DNA from: Gordionus sp. m RMFG-2023
Lineage: Eukaryota > Nematomorpha > Gordioida > Chordodea > Parachordodidae
DNA: 64,000 nucleotides
Direction: 5' to 3'
NCBI RefSeq assembly: GCF_954871325.1
Contig: NC_088775.1
Location: 5,743,561-5,807,560, forward strand
The position numbers were made by a program, and so were the translations under genes. Below, in pieces: positions 23,980 through 36,345 of this stretch. The first letter of the stretch is position 1; the number at the start of each line of letters is the position of its first letter. Below the pieces are notes generated by a model. The model saw nothing but the letters and a program-made list of their open reading frames with translations. It was not told the DNA's origin and made no database searches.

Positions 23980-24407
23980 TAATAAATTAGAAAACAAAGA
24001 AATAAATTATAGATTATAGTATAGAATTATCAGTCGAAAGTCAAGTTTTTATTTTATTGATAACATAAAATATTTTTAAATTTTCACTACAAACAATTTC
24101 AATTTAATAACTTCACTTTATTTTTAAGATTATGAGGTCTTTTTAATTATCCACTTTTTATAATTATTAATAATTTGTTAAAATATTTGTATTTTAGAAG
24201 TGTAAGTTTGGGATTAATACTGTATTCAAATAAACGATAGGGAAGATTCATTATTCTCTAATTTATAAGAATGTTCATAAATTATCCTTTTAATTCTTCC
24301 AGTTTGTCCAATATATAATTTATTGCAAGGATCGCAGGGTATAAGCTAAATACCAGGTAATAGATTGGAGGCAATTAATATTATTAGGATTGGAAAATTA
24401 GATTAAG
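23980..24407 (-). mobile_element. Penelope-like element fragment (GIY-YIG end) 1
   Basis: The minus strand near 24290-24370 reads IPCDPCNKLYIGQTGRIKR, the GIY-YIG endonuclease motif at the C-terminus of Penelope-like elements. The fragment aligns with 47690-48015 along its length and ends at the same base (GGATTGG-AAATTA). It abuts Ty3/gypsy copy 2 directly. Confidence 0.75.
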
Positions 24408-25319
24408 TTTATTCGAATAGAAAGAGGGGAAGACGAAGCAGTGGCTTAGTTTAGGTCGTCTTAAAAGATTGGTACAAGAGTGTAAGTTCGAATCTGACCT
24501 TGATGGAAGATTGAATCAGATATTGGCTTGAATTAAAATGGCATTGAAAAAAGATAATCGCCAATATTTCCAAATAGAATAAATGACCTGGGAGAAAGGT
24601 TGAACTTTTAATAAGTTTTAAACATGGCTGGCAATGGAAAGAGCTGAGAATGAAGTTACAAATATTATGATTAAAAAAAAGGTCAATAAACATAAGGAAC
24701 AATTCGGGAATAATCAAGGAAATCATTTTAATCAAAATACCCACATAATATTAAAGAAAAGGGAAATTTTAATTATTATAATAATAATAATAACAACAAT
24801 TTTAAGTATATAGATTAGTAAATTGAACAATAATGATGCACTATTCAAAATCAGCTACATGTTATTCATAAAGATGATAATGAATCATCAGATTCAAATA
24901 ACAACATCTACCAAATTGGTAAAAACAATGCTAAGATATCTGTTAAGATAAACAGAGTACCGATTGAATTTGATTATGATACCGGTGCATAGGTATCTGT
25001 AATTGGAAAACAATATTAGGATGAAATTAGCAGACCAACTTACACCAACATTGTTGGTTTATGGCAATTAACAGCTGGAAGTCCTTAGTGAAACTATTGT
25101 AAAAGTGCAACTTGAAAATATAGGCCGATCATTACCAATTGTGTTTACCCGTTCAAATGACATACAACCGTTTGAACTACCATGGATGCTGGCATTTAAT
25201 GAGTTTATTCCATAACAAGTTACAATACGTAGTATAACAAGTAAAGGTATAAATAAACAAATTGCTTCCCTACAGAATTTGCCAGTGTTTTCGATAAGCC
25301 AGGACTGGGTAATGATTTT
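24408..25319 (+). mobile_element. Broken Ty3/gypsy copy 2, left part
   Basis: Near-identical to 21769-22680. The right edge is the insertion point of the younger element at 25320-31608; the sequence resumes at 31609. Confidence 0.85.
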
Positions 25320-25545
25320 TGAAATAAGCTATTCAAATTAATTATTTTTTAAAATATTTTATTATTATTCTATATCTAAAACAACTAAAAATATATCAGT
25401 ATATATATATACAAGTTAATTGAAAAATATATTATATCACGTTTTTGTGAATAGTTAAATTATATCAAACAAATCAATTTATAATATCAGATTAACTATT
25501 CAAATTTAAGATTAATTCTTTAAATTTATATATGATCAATCAACA
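25320..25545 (-). repeat. 3' LTR of the nested Ty3/gypsy element
   Basis: TGAAATAAGCTATTC...ATCAATCAACA. It matches 31386-31608 with a few substitutions and short indels, mostly in a TA-rich run. Confidence 0.95.
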
Positions 25546-28500
25546 TTCCCCCTCTTCTACAAAGAACGAAGCTTCTTCTCAGCAGTCATCGAGAGCTTGT
25601 TGTCCCAGAAGTTTTTTCCCGTTTCGATTGTACTCGGTTTTATCTTGGCTAGCGCATAAGTCTCAAATGTTCTCGTAAGCTTTATTCTATCACGTAGGTT
25701 TGATAAAATCGTTTATTAGAGTTGCGTGAGTTTGTACGTTATTTGTATGCTTGATATCCGTATCGTATGTTGTTCACATTTCTCAAAATTGTTATTATCA
25801 TGTTTCATAATTAATCCAGTCGAATATTGGAATTTGGAATAAATCGGAATATGTAATTTGGAATAGTTGATCAAATCAAATATATGAATAATATGCACGA
25901 ATAAAATTTTGAATTTCGGAACAATAAAATATGTAATAAGGAATGATAATTTATGGAATAAGGAATAAAATAAGGAATGATAAATCATAATGATTATTAT
26001 ATTATTTTTTATTAATCATAGCGTTTTATATTTTTAGCGTTTTATATTTTTTGCGTTTTACATTTTTTATAAGCGTTTAATTTTTAAATTTTGAGCACGT
26101 AATCTTTTAAGTAATCAGGTTTATTTTTAATTCTTATTGGTCTAGTAATTGGTATCTTAATCTCATTCTTCGTGTCCACACTTCCCCCTTAGAGGAATTT
26201 TTAGGGTCAATTTCATAATATTTTAAACTGTTGTAACATTCTCTTTTCCTTAACTGTTCAAGATGCCTTCTTACTATCTCTTTATCAGTATAAACTTGAA
26301 ACATGGTGTTACTCTCTTTAAGCTTGATGCTGCCTTTGCACCATGTATCATCACCCTGTTTCTTATACCAAACATAGTCTCCTCTATTAAAAGTTCGATT
26401 TCGTGGTAACGACATAAAGACTTCACCAACTTTATCCTCCAAAGGTTTTAATAAATCCCACTTTATTCTAATGTCGCGGTTAAACATTCTCTTGGACGGT
26501 GTAACTCCCGTAGTGTCATTCGGCGTGTTTCTATAGTTGAACAAAAATCTGTCCAGCGCAGTTTCTAAGTCAATCTTTATGTTTCTTTTCATATGAGCTT
26601 TAAATGTTCTCACCATACGTTCAGCTTGTCCATTAGATTGCTGATGGTAGGCCGACGTTAGTACATGTTTTATACCTTAATTGCTGCAAAATTTTTCAAA
26701 ATCTTTGCCCGTGAAATTGGTACCATTATCTGTAACAATGGTTTCAGGTATACCAAATAGTGAAATAGTTTAATAAATTTCTTTTAACGTGAATTCAGTC
26801 GTAATACTCTTTACCGGAACTATAACCGGAAATTTACTGTAAGCATCAACGATTATCAACCAATTCTTTGTAAAAAACGGACCCGCATAATCTATGTGTA
26901 TCCTTTCAAATGGTTTAGTTGCTGCTACCCATGGATTTTGTATTTTCTTTGGATTGTCATGATAAATATTACAATCATCGCAACTTTTGACTTCCAAATC
27001 AATGTCGTTGACCATACCAGACCACCACATACGATCTTTGGCTAAGGATTTAATTTTACCTGCTCCCAAATTACGTTCGTGTAACGCCTTCAGTATGTTC
27101 TTTCTCAGACTTGACGGAATTATTATTTTGTCGCTTTTGTACAGACAATCTTTAATGATACTTAGTTCGTATTCAATATTTTTATAAATTTTTATTTTGG
27201 ATAGGCACATTATTTCTTATGTCACTCATAACTTGAGATAATTCAAAATCTTTGGACGTTTCATCACGTATTCGGTCAAAGCTAAGAGGTATATCGCCAA
27301 AGTCATTTATAATCGCGATATCATCAATAACGTCATCATCAATTACTTGTGGTAGTCTTAAGAGGCAATCGGGAACAACATTGTATTTACCAGCTTTATA
27401 TCTGATGTTAAAGTCGTAACCCCCAAAAATTATACTCCACTTCTGTAACCTCAACGACATGGTGCTATTATCTTTGAGCCCTTTAGTGAAAATATGGATT
27501 AGCGGCTTGTGATCCGTTACAATAGTAAACTTATTCCCTATCAAGTATTCTTGAAATCTCTTGATAGCAAACATAATGGCCAGAGCTTCACGCTCAATAT
27601 TGGTATAGTTTGTTTCGGATTTTGCTAAAGTTCTTGATGCAAAAGCTATCGGTTTTTCTTTGCCATCTTTTTCAGTGTGAAACAAAACAGCTCCTAAACC
27701 TCTTTTAGATGCATCAGTCGCAATTCCGATAGGTAGTTCAGGATTAAAGTACGTCAAAGCTGGAGGAAGACTAATCAATGTCTTTAGATCATCAAAACTT
27801 TTGGAGTGTTCCAAATTCCACTCCCATTTTTCTTTGTTAACAATCTTGTATAAAGGATCAGCTATTTCAGCGAAGTTGTTCAAAAATTTTCTGTAGTACC
27901 CGGCCATACCTAGAAACGTTGACAATTCCGCGGCTGATTTTGGTTCCGGCATTTTAACGATCGCCTCGATCTTGTCATGGTTGGCGTGGATCCTCTTGGC
28001 GTCGATGTCGTGTCCTAAGAACCTTAGACTTTTTTTGAAAAATAAGCTTTTTGCAAAATTAGGCACTAAACCATGAGATAGTTTTCTTTCAAAAACCTTC
28101 TTTATGTTGTTGAAATGAACTTCGTCACTACTTCCCGTAATTAGTAGATCATCAATATAAAATATGACATCTTTCATGTCACCGAAAATTTGATCCATAT
28201 ATTTGTTGAAAAATCGCAGATGAAGTCTTTAACCCAAAATGAAGTCTGGTAAACCGGTAGTACCCCCTGTGTGTAGATATAGTTAATATGTCTCTGCAGG
28301 TTTCATCGATGGAAATTTGTAGGAACGCATCCTTGAAATCTATCTTGGTGAACTTCTTCCCTTCCTTGAGCTTAGCGATAAGATCATTTATTCTTGGAAG
28401 TGGGTATCTGAAGTCCTCAAGGGCTGGATTGACAGTGTCTTTGAAGTCGGCGCAAACCCTAACGCTCCCATTATCCTTGTAGACAGCGGTTATCGGACTT

Positions 28501-28859
28501 GCCCATCGGACATCTGTTACCGGCTCAATGACTCCATCTCCTATCCATCTCATAAGTTCTCTAGTAACAGCGTCTATCTTTGAATAAGGTAACCGTCGAG
28601 GTGGTATGATTTTCGGTTTGGCGTCATTACGTAGATGTATCTTGACATTCCCTTTGTTGATCGGTTTTTTAGTCAGTTTAGATTCGCAATCTTTTATTAA
28701 TTTCTTTATTTCATCTTCATAGTTGGTATCAATGTTTGCTATAAATTTGTTCAAAATATTACTAAAGGCATTAATCCACATACGTCCCAATAACGCATTT
28801 TTATTAGATTTAACGACCACGGCTTACAAGTGTTTGGTGATACCTTCGTAGGTTACTTT

Positions 28860-30325
28860 AACTTAAGTGAAGCCAATAATTTTGATTAAGTTTCCATCAT
28901 ATGCTGTGAGTTGTAGAGTGGACTTTTTAAGATCTTTAATACCTATTTGTTTAGCCATATCATGAGGTATAATTGTGAACTTGGATCCCGTATCAACCTG
29001 CATAGTAACAGCAGCATCATTTACTTTTAAAGTAGTCATGAACGCATTATCATTAAGTTTAAACTCAGTTAAATTGTTGATATTAAAATCACTACCATTA
29101 TTATTTTGTGTAGGGTTATTTTTTTCTTCAACAATCTCTTCAATGTTCATGTTACAATTGATGTTACTTTGATTCATGTCATTATATTGTAATGGTTTTC
29201 TTTGATTAATATTTTGATTATAATTTTTCCACATATTATTTTCTCCATTATTGTTGTTATTGTAGGATTGATATTGATAACCATATAGATTATTATATTG
29301 ACTCTGATTTCTTTGATTGTTGTAAGACCAGGAATTGTTTCTCCCATTATAATTATTGTTTTGCCAAGTACCTCTATTATAATTGTTTGAATTGTTATTG
29401 TATTGCCAGGCATTGTTTCTATCATAATTGTTTGCATTATTGTTGTTGTGCCATATGGAGTTTCTTCCGTAATAGTTTGAATTGTTATTCGAAGATTGGT
29501 TATTACGAAAATTTTTAGAGTTACCCTCACTGTCTCGAAAAATATTGTTTTGATAGTTTCGGCTAGCACTATCATTAGGCCTAAAATCATTATAATTCCT
29601 CTTCTTAAAATCAAAATTTTCCCTACGAGTGTTACGTCCATTATAATTAAAATTATTTTCTTTAAAATTATTATGTTCATAATCATTAGAATTATTCTCA
29701 TTATTACTAAAAGTACTTTTGCATGGTATTTTATCCATGTTTAAATTGTAAAATTTTTTATTTTTATCCAATTTTTTATCATTGTCTACATAATTTGTAT
29801 CGCTAACGTCTGGTTTATTATTGCTGCCATCTAACTCCACTCCTAATTTCATCATCTTATCTAAGCCTTAGTGCTTATGTTTATTTAACTTCCTTCTGAT
29901 ATTATCATTTAAAGAACAAGTTATTAATTTCTCAATCATTCTTGTATCGTTATCAAAATCGCATTTTTTATAAAGTTTTGAAATTCTAAAATAAAAAGTA
30001 TGGAAGGACTCCTCGGCACCTTGTACCGCTAAGTTAAAGTTCTTTATATTTACATTAATGTCCTCACTTGGAATTAACAGTTTCAATTTACCAAAAACAG
30101 TATTAAAGTCTTTTAACTGTGCTTTAGAACATATCGACGTAACTTGGTCTACAATCTCAATTGGTAAGCTACATAGTAGTGTCCTAACTTTAGATGAGTC
30201 TGACTCAATATGTCCTTCAAAGTATGTTTCTATTAAGTTTAGATAAGTCTCAGATAATTTTCCTGATAACTTGGGAAATTTAGGAACATATTGAGTGTGT
30301 GTAAGAGTTAATTTTTCGTCCATGA
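28860..30325 (-). mobile_element. gag and protease region of the nested element
   Basis: The N-terminal half looks like a Ty3-type capsid (YVPKFPKLSGKLSE, with a mixed-charge helical run). The middle is an unusual low-complexity tract rich in Asn, Tyr, Arg and Trp with recurring YNxRNxxW-like units, standing where a zinc knuckle is usually found. The end carries the aspartic protease motif MQVDTGSKFTIIP. The element is broken. Confidence 0.85.
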
Positions 30326-31360
30326 TAAAATTTTATTTGAGTAAAGTAAACTTTCAATATTTAAAATCGTAAAAGCAAAACATTTTAGTCCATTAAAATC
30401 AAATTTAAGTTGTCTAAAAATTTTAATTTTAATCAAGAGAATATGGTCCAAGTTTTAATAGTTTATCTATAAAAATTCTAATTCAAATTCGTAAAGAGGA
30501 TTTAATCCACTAAGTTTCAATATAATTTGTCTGTGAAAAATTTAATTCTAATTCGTAAAGAGGATTTAGTCCACTAAGTTTTAATTTGAATTATCTATAA
30601 ATATCTAGACTTGATTCGTCACAAGGAATTTCATACTACTTTAAATTATGAAGGAAAATTAAAAAAATTTTATTGATATTCTATAGGTTAAACATCGCGT
30701 AAATTTATATTTAATAACGTAACATAGGGAAAATTTTCTATACCCTATAAATATAGTATGTCAAATATGTAAAGCGTAAAGATATTTAAATTTTAATATT
30801 TAAATTTTAATATTCCGTAATTTCACAAGATATAAAAATGAAATTATTTTCATCAAAAACATAGGGCTTCCCATTTAGAGACATATAGGTATCAATCATT
30901 TTTCGTAAGGACTTAAAATAAAAGACAATTTCATTCATTCTATTATCACGGACATAAGAGAATTCATTACATACTCCCATTTCCTTCAACATTTTATCGA
31001 TAATTATGCACTGAGGTATATTATAAGCTTTAAAACAAAACATCATAACGTAAAAATGCAAAGATTCCGATGGAAAAAATATTTTTTTATCATATTACTC
31101 TTTTTATATATATATATTTTATTTTCTCTTTTTTTTTTACCTTTTATAATTTTGTAAATTTGGATAAAATTTTGACTATCGAAAAGAAAAGTCAAAAAAA
31201 TTTTATATGTCCTCTTATCATCTCCAATATCAAACGACGAATTTTCTTTTTTTATTTTTACAAAAGAAATCAAGGTAAGGATATTTTTTAAATTTTTTTT
31301 TTTAAAACTTTTATTATTTTACTTTATTTTATTTTTTTTTAAAGAGAAAGAAAAACGAAA

Positions 31361-31385
31361 TCGTACCACTGTAACCGGGGCACCA
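31361..31385 (-). promoter_or_regulatory. Primer-binding site of the nested element
   Basis: In minus sense TGGTGCCCCGGTTACAGTGG begins immediately after the LTR. It is complementary to a tRNA 3' end finishing CCGGGGCACCA. Confidence 0.8.
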
Positions 31386-31608
31386 TGAAATAAGCTATTC
31401 AAATTAATTATTTTTTAAAATATTTTATTATTATTCTATATCTAAAAGAACTAAAAATATATCATATATATACAAAAGTTAATTGAAAAATATATAATAT
31501 CACGTTTTTGTGAATAGTTAAATTATATCAAACACATCAATTTATAATATCAGATTAACTATTCAAATTTAAGATTAATTCTTTAAATTTATATATGATC
31601 AATCAACA
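31386..31608 (-). repeat. 5' LTR of the nested Ty3/gypsy element
   Basis: Matches 25320-25545. Followed on the plus strand by ATTTT, the second half of the target duplication. Confidence 0.95.
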
Positions 31609-32404
31609 ATTTTAAAGTTGGCACACATCTTAGTGAGGCAGCAAGGCCGGAATCATACCCAGCAGGTAGAGTACCTTGCATTACGAAAACCAATTGAATT
31701 AGAACTCGATTGGTTGATTAAATCAGGAATATTGAAGGAGATTGGCCCAAAAAAACCGGTATGATGTGGCCTACTCTAATAGTAAACGTGCGCAAAACAA
31801 ATGAAAAAATCAGGATCTGTTGTAATTTAAAGGTTACATTAAACCATTTATCTTATATACCATATAATATGCAATTCGAAGGATACCAACTCCTAAGAAT
31901 ATACACCAATTGCGATCTTTTTTAGAACTTGTGAATTATCACGATAGACTTTTACCATATTTACATGATATAGCCACTTCAGTGCATAAATTAACAACCA
32001 TTAAAAGTTTCTGGGGTTGGTCCAGGATATATTAAATAAAATAAAGAAGCTTTTGTCATCAGATAAAACTTTAATTCACTATTCTTCAATCTTGCCAATC
32101 ATATTTGAATGTGACGCCTCTAATACTAGTTTTGGAACTCTGCTATTTCACATAGTTAAAAAAGGTTTTAGAAAACTTATCGCATTTGCTCCGAACATTT
32201 TTGGAGTCAGAGAAAAATGATGCACCAATAGAAAAAGAGACACGAACATTTTTGTTTGTAATGGAAAATTTTCATTCGTTTATTTTTGGAAGAAAATTTA
32301 TATTGCTAACAGATCACAAACCTTTGAAATTATTTGGTGATAAAAGGACTACCAAAAATATGGCTAGCCTGGTTCTTTATTTATTTAAATGTAATTTTAA
32401 TTAA
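31609..32404 (+). mobile_element. Broken Ty3/gypsy copy 2, right part
   Basis: Continues the copy interrupted at 25319: RT start (AAHILVRQ-like segment, DWLIKSGILKEIG), then RNase H text (FECDASNTSFGTLLFH, FHSFIFGRKFILLTDHKPLK). Broken, like copy 1. Confidence 0.8.
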
Positions 32405-32599
32405 ACATATATAATATGCAATATTATGAAATAAAAGTATTATTTTTAATAAATTAAAGTCTGTTCTGCTCATTTGGCCTAAAAATATCAAAGGTTTACC
32501 CGCCCACGCCCTCCCGTTAACTTAAAAAATTTTTAACCCGCCCGCTACCCGTTAAATGTTAAAAATATTTTTACCCCACCTAATGTAAACCTCTAGTTT

Positions 32600-32960
32600 A
32601 AGGTCGAGTTGATGAGAGATACCATGTCTACCACTATGATCAGAGCGTTAAGGAAATGGTTCGCACGTTTTAGAACTTCAAGGTAAATTGTGTCCGATAA
32701 TGGCACTCAGTTTATTTCTAGAAAATTTTGAAGATTCCGTTTAGAGAAAAATATTAAATTAATACATTCAACACCTTACCATCAACGAATGGGTTAGCTG
32801 AAATAACAATACAAACACTTTAAAGTCGATATTTTGACACTATAAAAAATATTAAAGAACGAGAGAAAGCTATGGGAGAAGTTTTGAGAGCATACAGAAT
32901 GGTCGAGCACCATTCAACTGGACGTTCACAGGCAAAATTATTGTGGGGGCACAATCTACT
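32600..32960 (+). mobile_element. Integrase fragment of an LTR-type element
   Basis: The reading includes ALRKWFARF and IVSDNGTQFISR, then STPYHQ, i.e. the integrase catalytic core. It is probably a displaced part of the same family as copies 1 and 2. A CCCGCCC-rich patch (32480-32590) separates it from 32404. Broken. Confidence 0.7.
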
Positions 32961-32999
32961 GGATTAAATTTGATTTTCACATGTTTTTATGATTGATAG

Positions 33000-33541
33000 C
33001 TATAACAATTTTGTTATGTGGAATAAATGATGACACAATAAGGACTACTTTAATTTGTATTTCCATACATTTTTTTGACGATGCCCATCTTGTTTGGCTA
33101 ATTGTACTTAATGTAGATGTTGTACCATATTGATTCTTATTACGGGAAAATACTTCAGCTGATTCTTGAAAATTTTGACAATTTTCCAGGCTGCTTTTAT
33201 GGTAGCGATTCAGTAACTAAAAAATATACTTTTTCCGGATTCAATTCATGAATTACATTTTTAACCTGAGCAATGCAATCTGTCGTATGGCAATTTTCCT
33301 CAGTATTTAAAAATTTGTAGAATACTGTATCAAGCGTCATCACCATAAAATCAATAATACTCTCATTTCTGATGTTGCTCCAGCCATCTGATACAATTGT
33401 TAAGTGAAGGGCTTTATCTATTATATCTGCAATTCTCGCCTCCATATCTCTTTACGATATACTTGAGTAATGTAAATAGGACATATTTTATTTTAAAATT
33501 CTTGGATGTAGGGATTTAAGTGATGTTGAAAGGTACGTAAA
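33000..33541 (-). mobile_element. hAT transposase fragment, C-terminal side of an insertion
   Basis: The minus-strand reading at 33197-33445 contains ADIIDKALHLTIVSDGWSNI then SIIDFMVMTLDTVFY, the 'SDGWSN' block of ZBED-type hAT transposases. The upstream part of the same gene (VEKIIQMQFVTGF...NELDQLFAK) lies at about 35510-35620, so a 2-kb transposon split it. Stops are present. Confidence 0.7.
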
Positions 33542-35496
33542 TGGGCCATTCCACGTCAAATCGATCACGATTCGGCCGGCCCCTTTTAAAATTGTTAAAT
33601 ATTTCTGGAATTATTTAGATAGGTAAAAGAATGAGAAAGCCGTTTATTTTAGCTGGCTAGCACACTTGGTTCTCGAGATATAGGGGCTCAAAGGTACAAA
33701 AAAGAGCCACTTTGGAATCTGTAAAATTTTTAAAATGCTTATATCTCAAAAACTATTTATAGTAAAAAAAATTATAATATATCAATTTTTAGGTAAAAAT
33801 ATTCTCTAATGGGCTAACAAAAAAAAATAAATATTGGCGCCATTATAGGCTTTTTACATCCGGTTTACCTAAATTGCTTTACCTGTATTTTTAAGTGAGT
33901 TTGTTAATTTTTTTAATTGCTTTTTATTTAGACACCTTTTATAAATATATATACGATGTCAAAACCTTAGCGACGCTATCGACTTTTCCGAAATATACCA
34001 TTTTACCAAAAATTGAAGAAAGAAGTAGATGGCGCTAATTGTTAAAAAATATTATTCTTAAGGAAAATGGAAATATTAATACGTTTATAAAATTGTGATA
34101 AAATTTTCCAGTTCTGCCCTCCCCCCCCTGCCACTATCCTTAACATATTTTACATTTTTTAGATCTCTACTTTGCTACTATGGCGAGCGAATGACTTATT
34201 AGAACAGCTGCAGTAAAAACGAATATTTTATTAGGCATATATTCGATTATATTTTACAAAATAAATTGTTTAAAACAATCTCTTTTTCTGCTAAATAATT
34301 TTAACCTGTCCGTTCAGATTAATTTTATCGTCTGTCTACCAATAACAATCTGGATTTTGAGAGTGCAAATGCATGTATTCTAGGTATAGATCAATTAAAA
34401 TTTTATTCTATACAGATGGACGTACCAAATATTAAAATGTTGCAACCCATTTAATCTACAGAGACATGCTTATTATCGCGAGAATCTAAGAAAGATTCTA
34501 CCCTGGATGACCCAAAAAAATTTACCATTCAATTTAGATATGTTAATATGCTCTTCATGGCGACAAAAATTAGTAAACACGCCTTATACTTCAAATGACA
34601 ATGTAGATATTGATTCTCCCCTTCATATAATTAATCAAGAAGCTATTGATAACATTAATATATCTCTACAATCAAACGGGGAATCTCTCATTAAAAGAAA
34701 ACGCTTATGTGAAAAAAAATATTCGAAGAAAAAAATATCTAGAGTAAAAAAAAGTTTTAACGACTAATATTATACCATTATCTTCATCAAATGATGAAAA
34801 AGAAATTGTAGATACCTTAAAAATTAAAAAAATTGTATGAAAGATATTTATTATTAGAAATTTGTTACATTATTAAGTGTCTAATGGGCATATGCTCACT
34901 CTGATCCTCAGTTATTTAGTAGAAAATCAAAATTTTTTAGTATAAAAAGTGAAAATATCTGGTTATTGATAAGTTAGCAGCAAAATTTTAACCATAATCC
35001 GTAATTTCATAAAGCGCCATCAATTTTTTCATCAATTTTTGGAGTCAATAGCGTCGCCAAGGTTTTGATATTGTATATATATTTAGCAAAGGTGTCTAAA
35101 TAAAAAGCAATTAAAAAATTCGAAAACAAACTCACTATTTTGCTTAAAAATAAAGGTAAAGCAATTTAGGTAAACCGGATGATAAAAGCCTATAATGGCG
35201 CCAATATTTATTATTCTTTGTTAGCCCATTAGAGAGTTTTTTTACCTACAAAATGATATAATATAATTTATTTTACTATAAATAGTTTTTGAGATATAAG
35301 CATTTTTAAAATTTTACAGATTCCAAAGTGGCTCTTTTTTGTACCTTTGAACCCCTATATTTCGAGAACCGAGTGTGCTAGCGAGCTAAAATAAACGGCT
35401 TTCTCACTCTTTTACCTATCTAAATAATTCCAGAAATTTTTAACAATTTTAAAAGGGGCCGGCCGAATCGTGATCGATTTGACGTGGAATGGCCCA
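33542..35496. mobile_element. DNA transposon with about 500-bp inverted arms
   Basis: The two ends are perfect inverted repeats for at least 42 bp, starting TGGGCCATTCCACGTCAAAT, and the arms stay similar inward to about 34040 and from about 35010. An internal plus frame (34507-34767, 86 codons) is lysine-rich with KRKRLCEKKYSKKK, matching a frame in the element at 42420-45428 (KKKRIIEKKY). No transposase catalytic part remains, so this is a deleted derivative. No clear target duplication is seen. Confidence 0.85.
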
Positions 35497-35650
35497 CATA
35501 CAGCTTTGCAAACAATTGATCTAACTCATTTTTTTCTTTGGGATTTATTCTATCTATGAAACCGGTTACAAATTGCATTTGTATGATTTTCTCGACGTTG
35601 ATAATTTGGAATTTGAATTATTATGACATCTTATAATTATCGACCAATTA
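35497..35650 (-). mobile_element. hAT transposase fragment, N-terminal side of the insertion
   Basis: Minus-strand reading with GFIDRINPKEKNELDQLFAK. It continues the fragment at 33000-33541 across the inserted transposon. Confidence 0.55.
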
Positions 35651-35939
35651 TTTCAGTAATTTGGCTTAATATTATATAAAATATAATATATAACTTTTTA
35701 CCAGAATTGAATAAATTATTTTGTAAATCTGGCCAGAACAACTAAAAAGATAATTAATTTATAAATTTAAATGTAGAAATGAGAGTTAATATAATTTATA
35801 TTCGGCTAAATATTAAATAAAATTTAAATTTATTTTAAATATGACAGTTAAATTATTATAATTTTTAAAAATTTTAATTTAATAATATAAAAGAAAAGTC
35901 GTTTAATTTGGTAAACATAAACAGCAAACTTATATTTTT

Positions 35940-36345
35940 CTTTGCCGGTTGAAACTGAATCGTTGATTACACTTGAAACACCAGAAGATATTAAGAAAGT
36001 CTTGGAGTTTTACTCTGATGATAGTATGATAAGTTAATTTGTAATGTCGAATTTTGAAAATTCTTGACAGAATAGAGTACTCTTTGAGACCAAAAAAGAT
36101 TTGCAGGCCTTTTCCATGTGTAATTGCGCTTTAGATTCCCTGCCAATAATCAAAACATTTTTTTTTATATTGTTTTAGATACCTTATGGATTAGTACCTG
36201 CACTAATGAAAGGTCTTTTTCAACTTTGAAAAGGTTAAAAACCTAAGAAATAGCACCGGTGAAAACTAAATGGTTTAGCCCTATTAAATATTTATAAGGA
36301 GATTATTCTAGATAATGATTCATGATAATGAGCCAAATCTCAGAG
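35940..36345 (+). mobile_element. hAT transposase C-terminal remnant
   Basis: The plus reading contains STCTNERSFSTLKRLKT, the hAT dimerisation signature (xNERxFSxLKRIKT), with frame changes after it. Orientation is opposite to the fragment at 33000-33541, so it is a separate copy. Confidence 0.7.

Larger units (their letters stand above)
25320..31608 (-). mobile_element. Younger Ty3/gypsy LTR retrotransposon, nested
   Basis: About 6.3 kb on the minus strand, flanked by LTRs of about 225 bp (TG...CA ends) and by an ATTTT target duplication. The primer-binding site TGGTGCCCCGGTTACAGTGG follows the 5' LTR (minus sense). A purine tract GAAGAGGGGGAA precedes the 3' LTR. Parts in order: a leader region (about 30.3-31.36 kb), gag (about 29-30.3 kb), protease with DTGS (about 28.95-29.0 kb), RT with YIDD (about 27.9-28.7 kb), RNase H (about 27.2-27.8 kb), and integrase with an HHCC finger and SxFP catalytic segment (about 26.1-27.2 kb). 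The LTRs differ at only a handful of sites, so the insertion is fairly young. The coding region carries about five breaks, so it is a fossil. Confidence 0.95.

Noticed and set aside
29174-29744. Long minus and plus frames rich in Ile/Met over the Gag low-complexity tract
   Set aside because: Shadows of the Asn-rich repeat in other frames.
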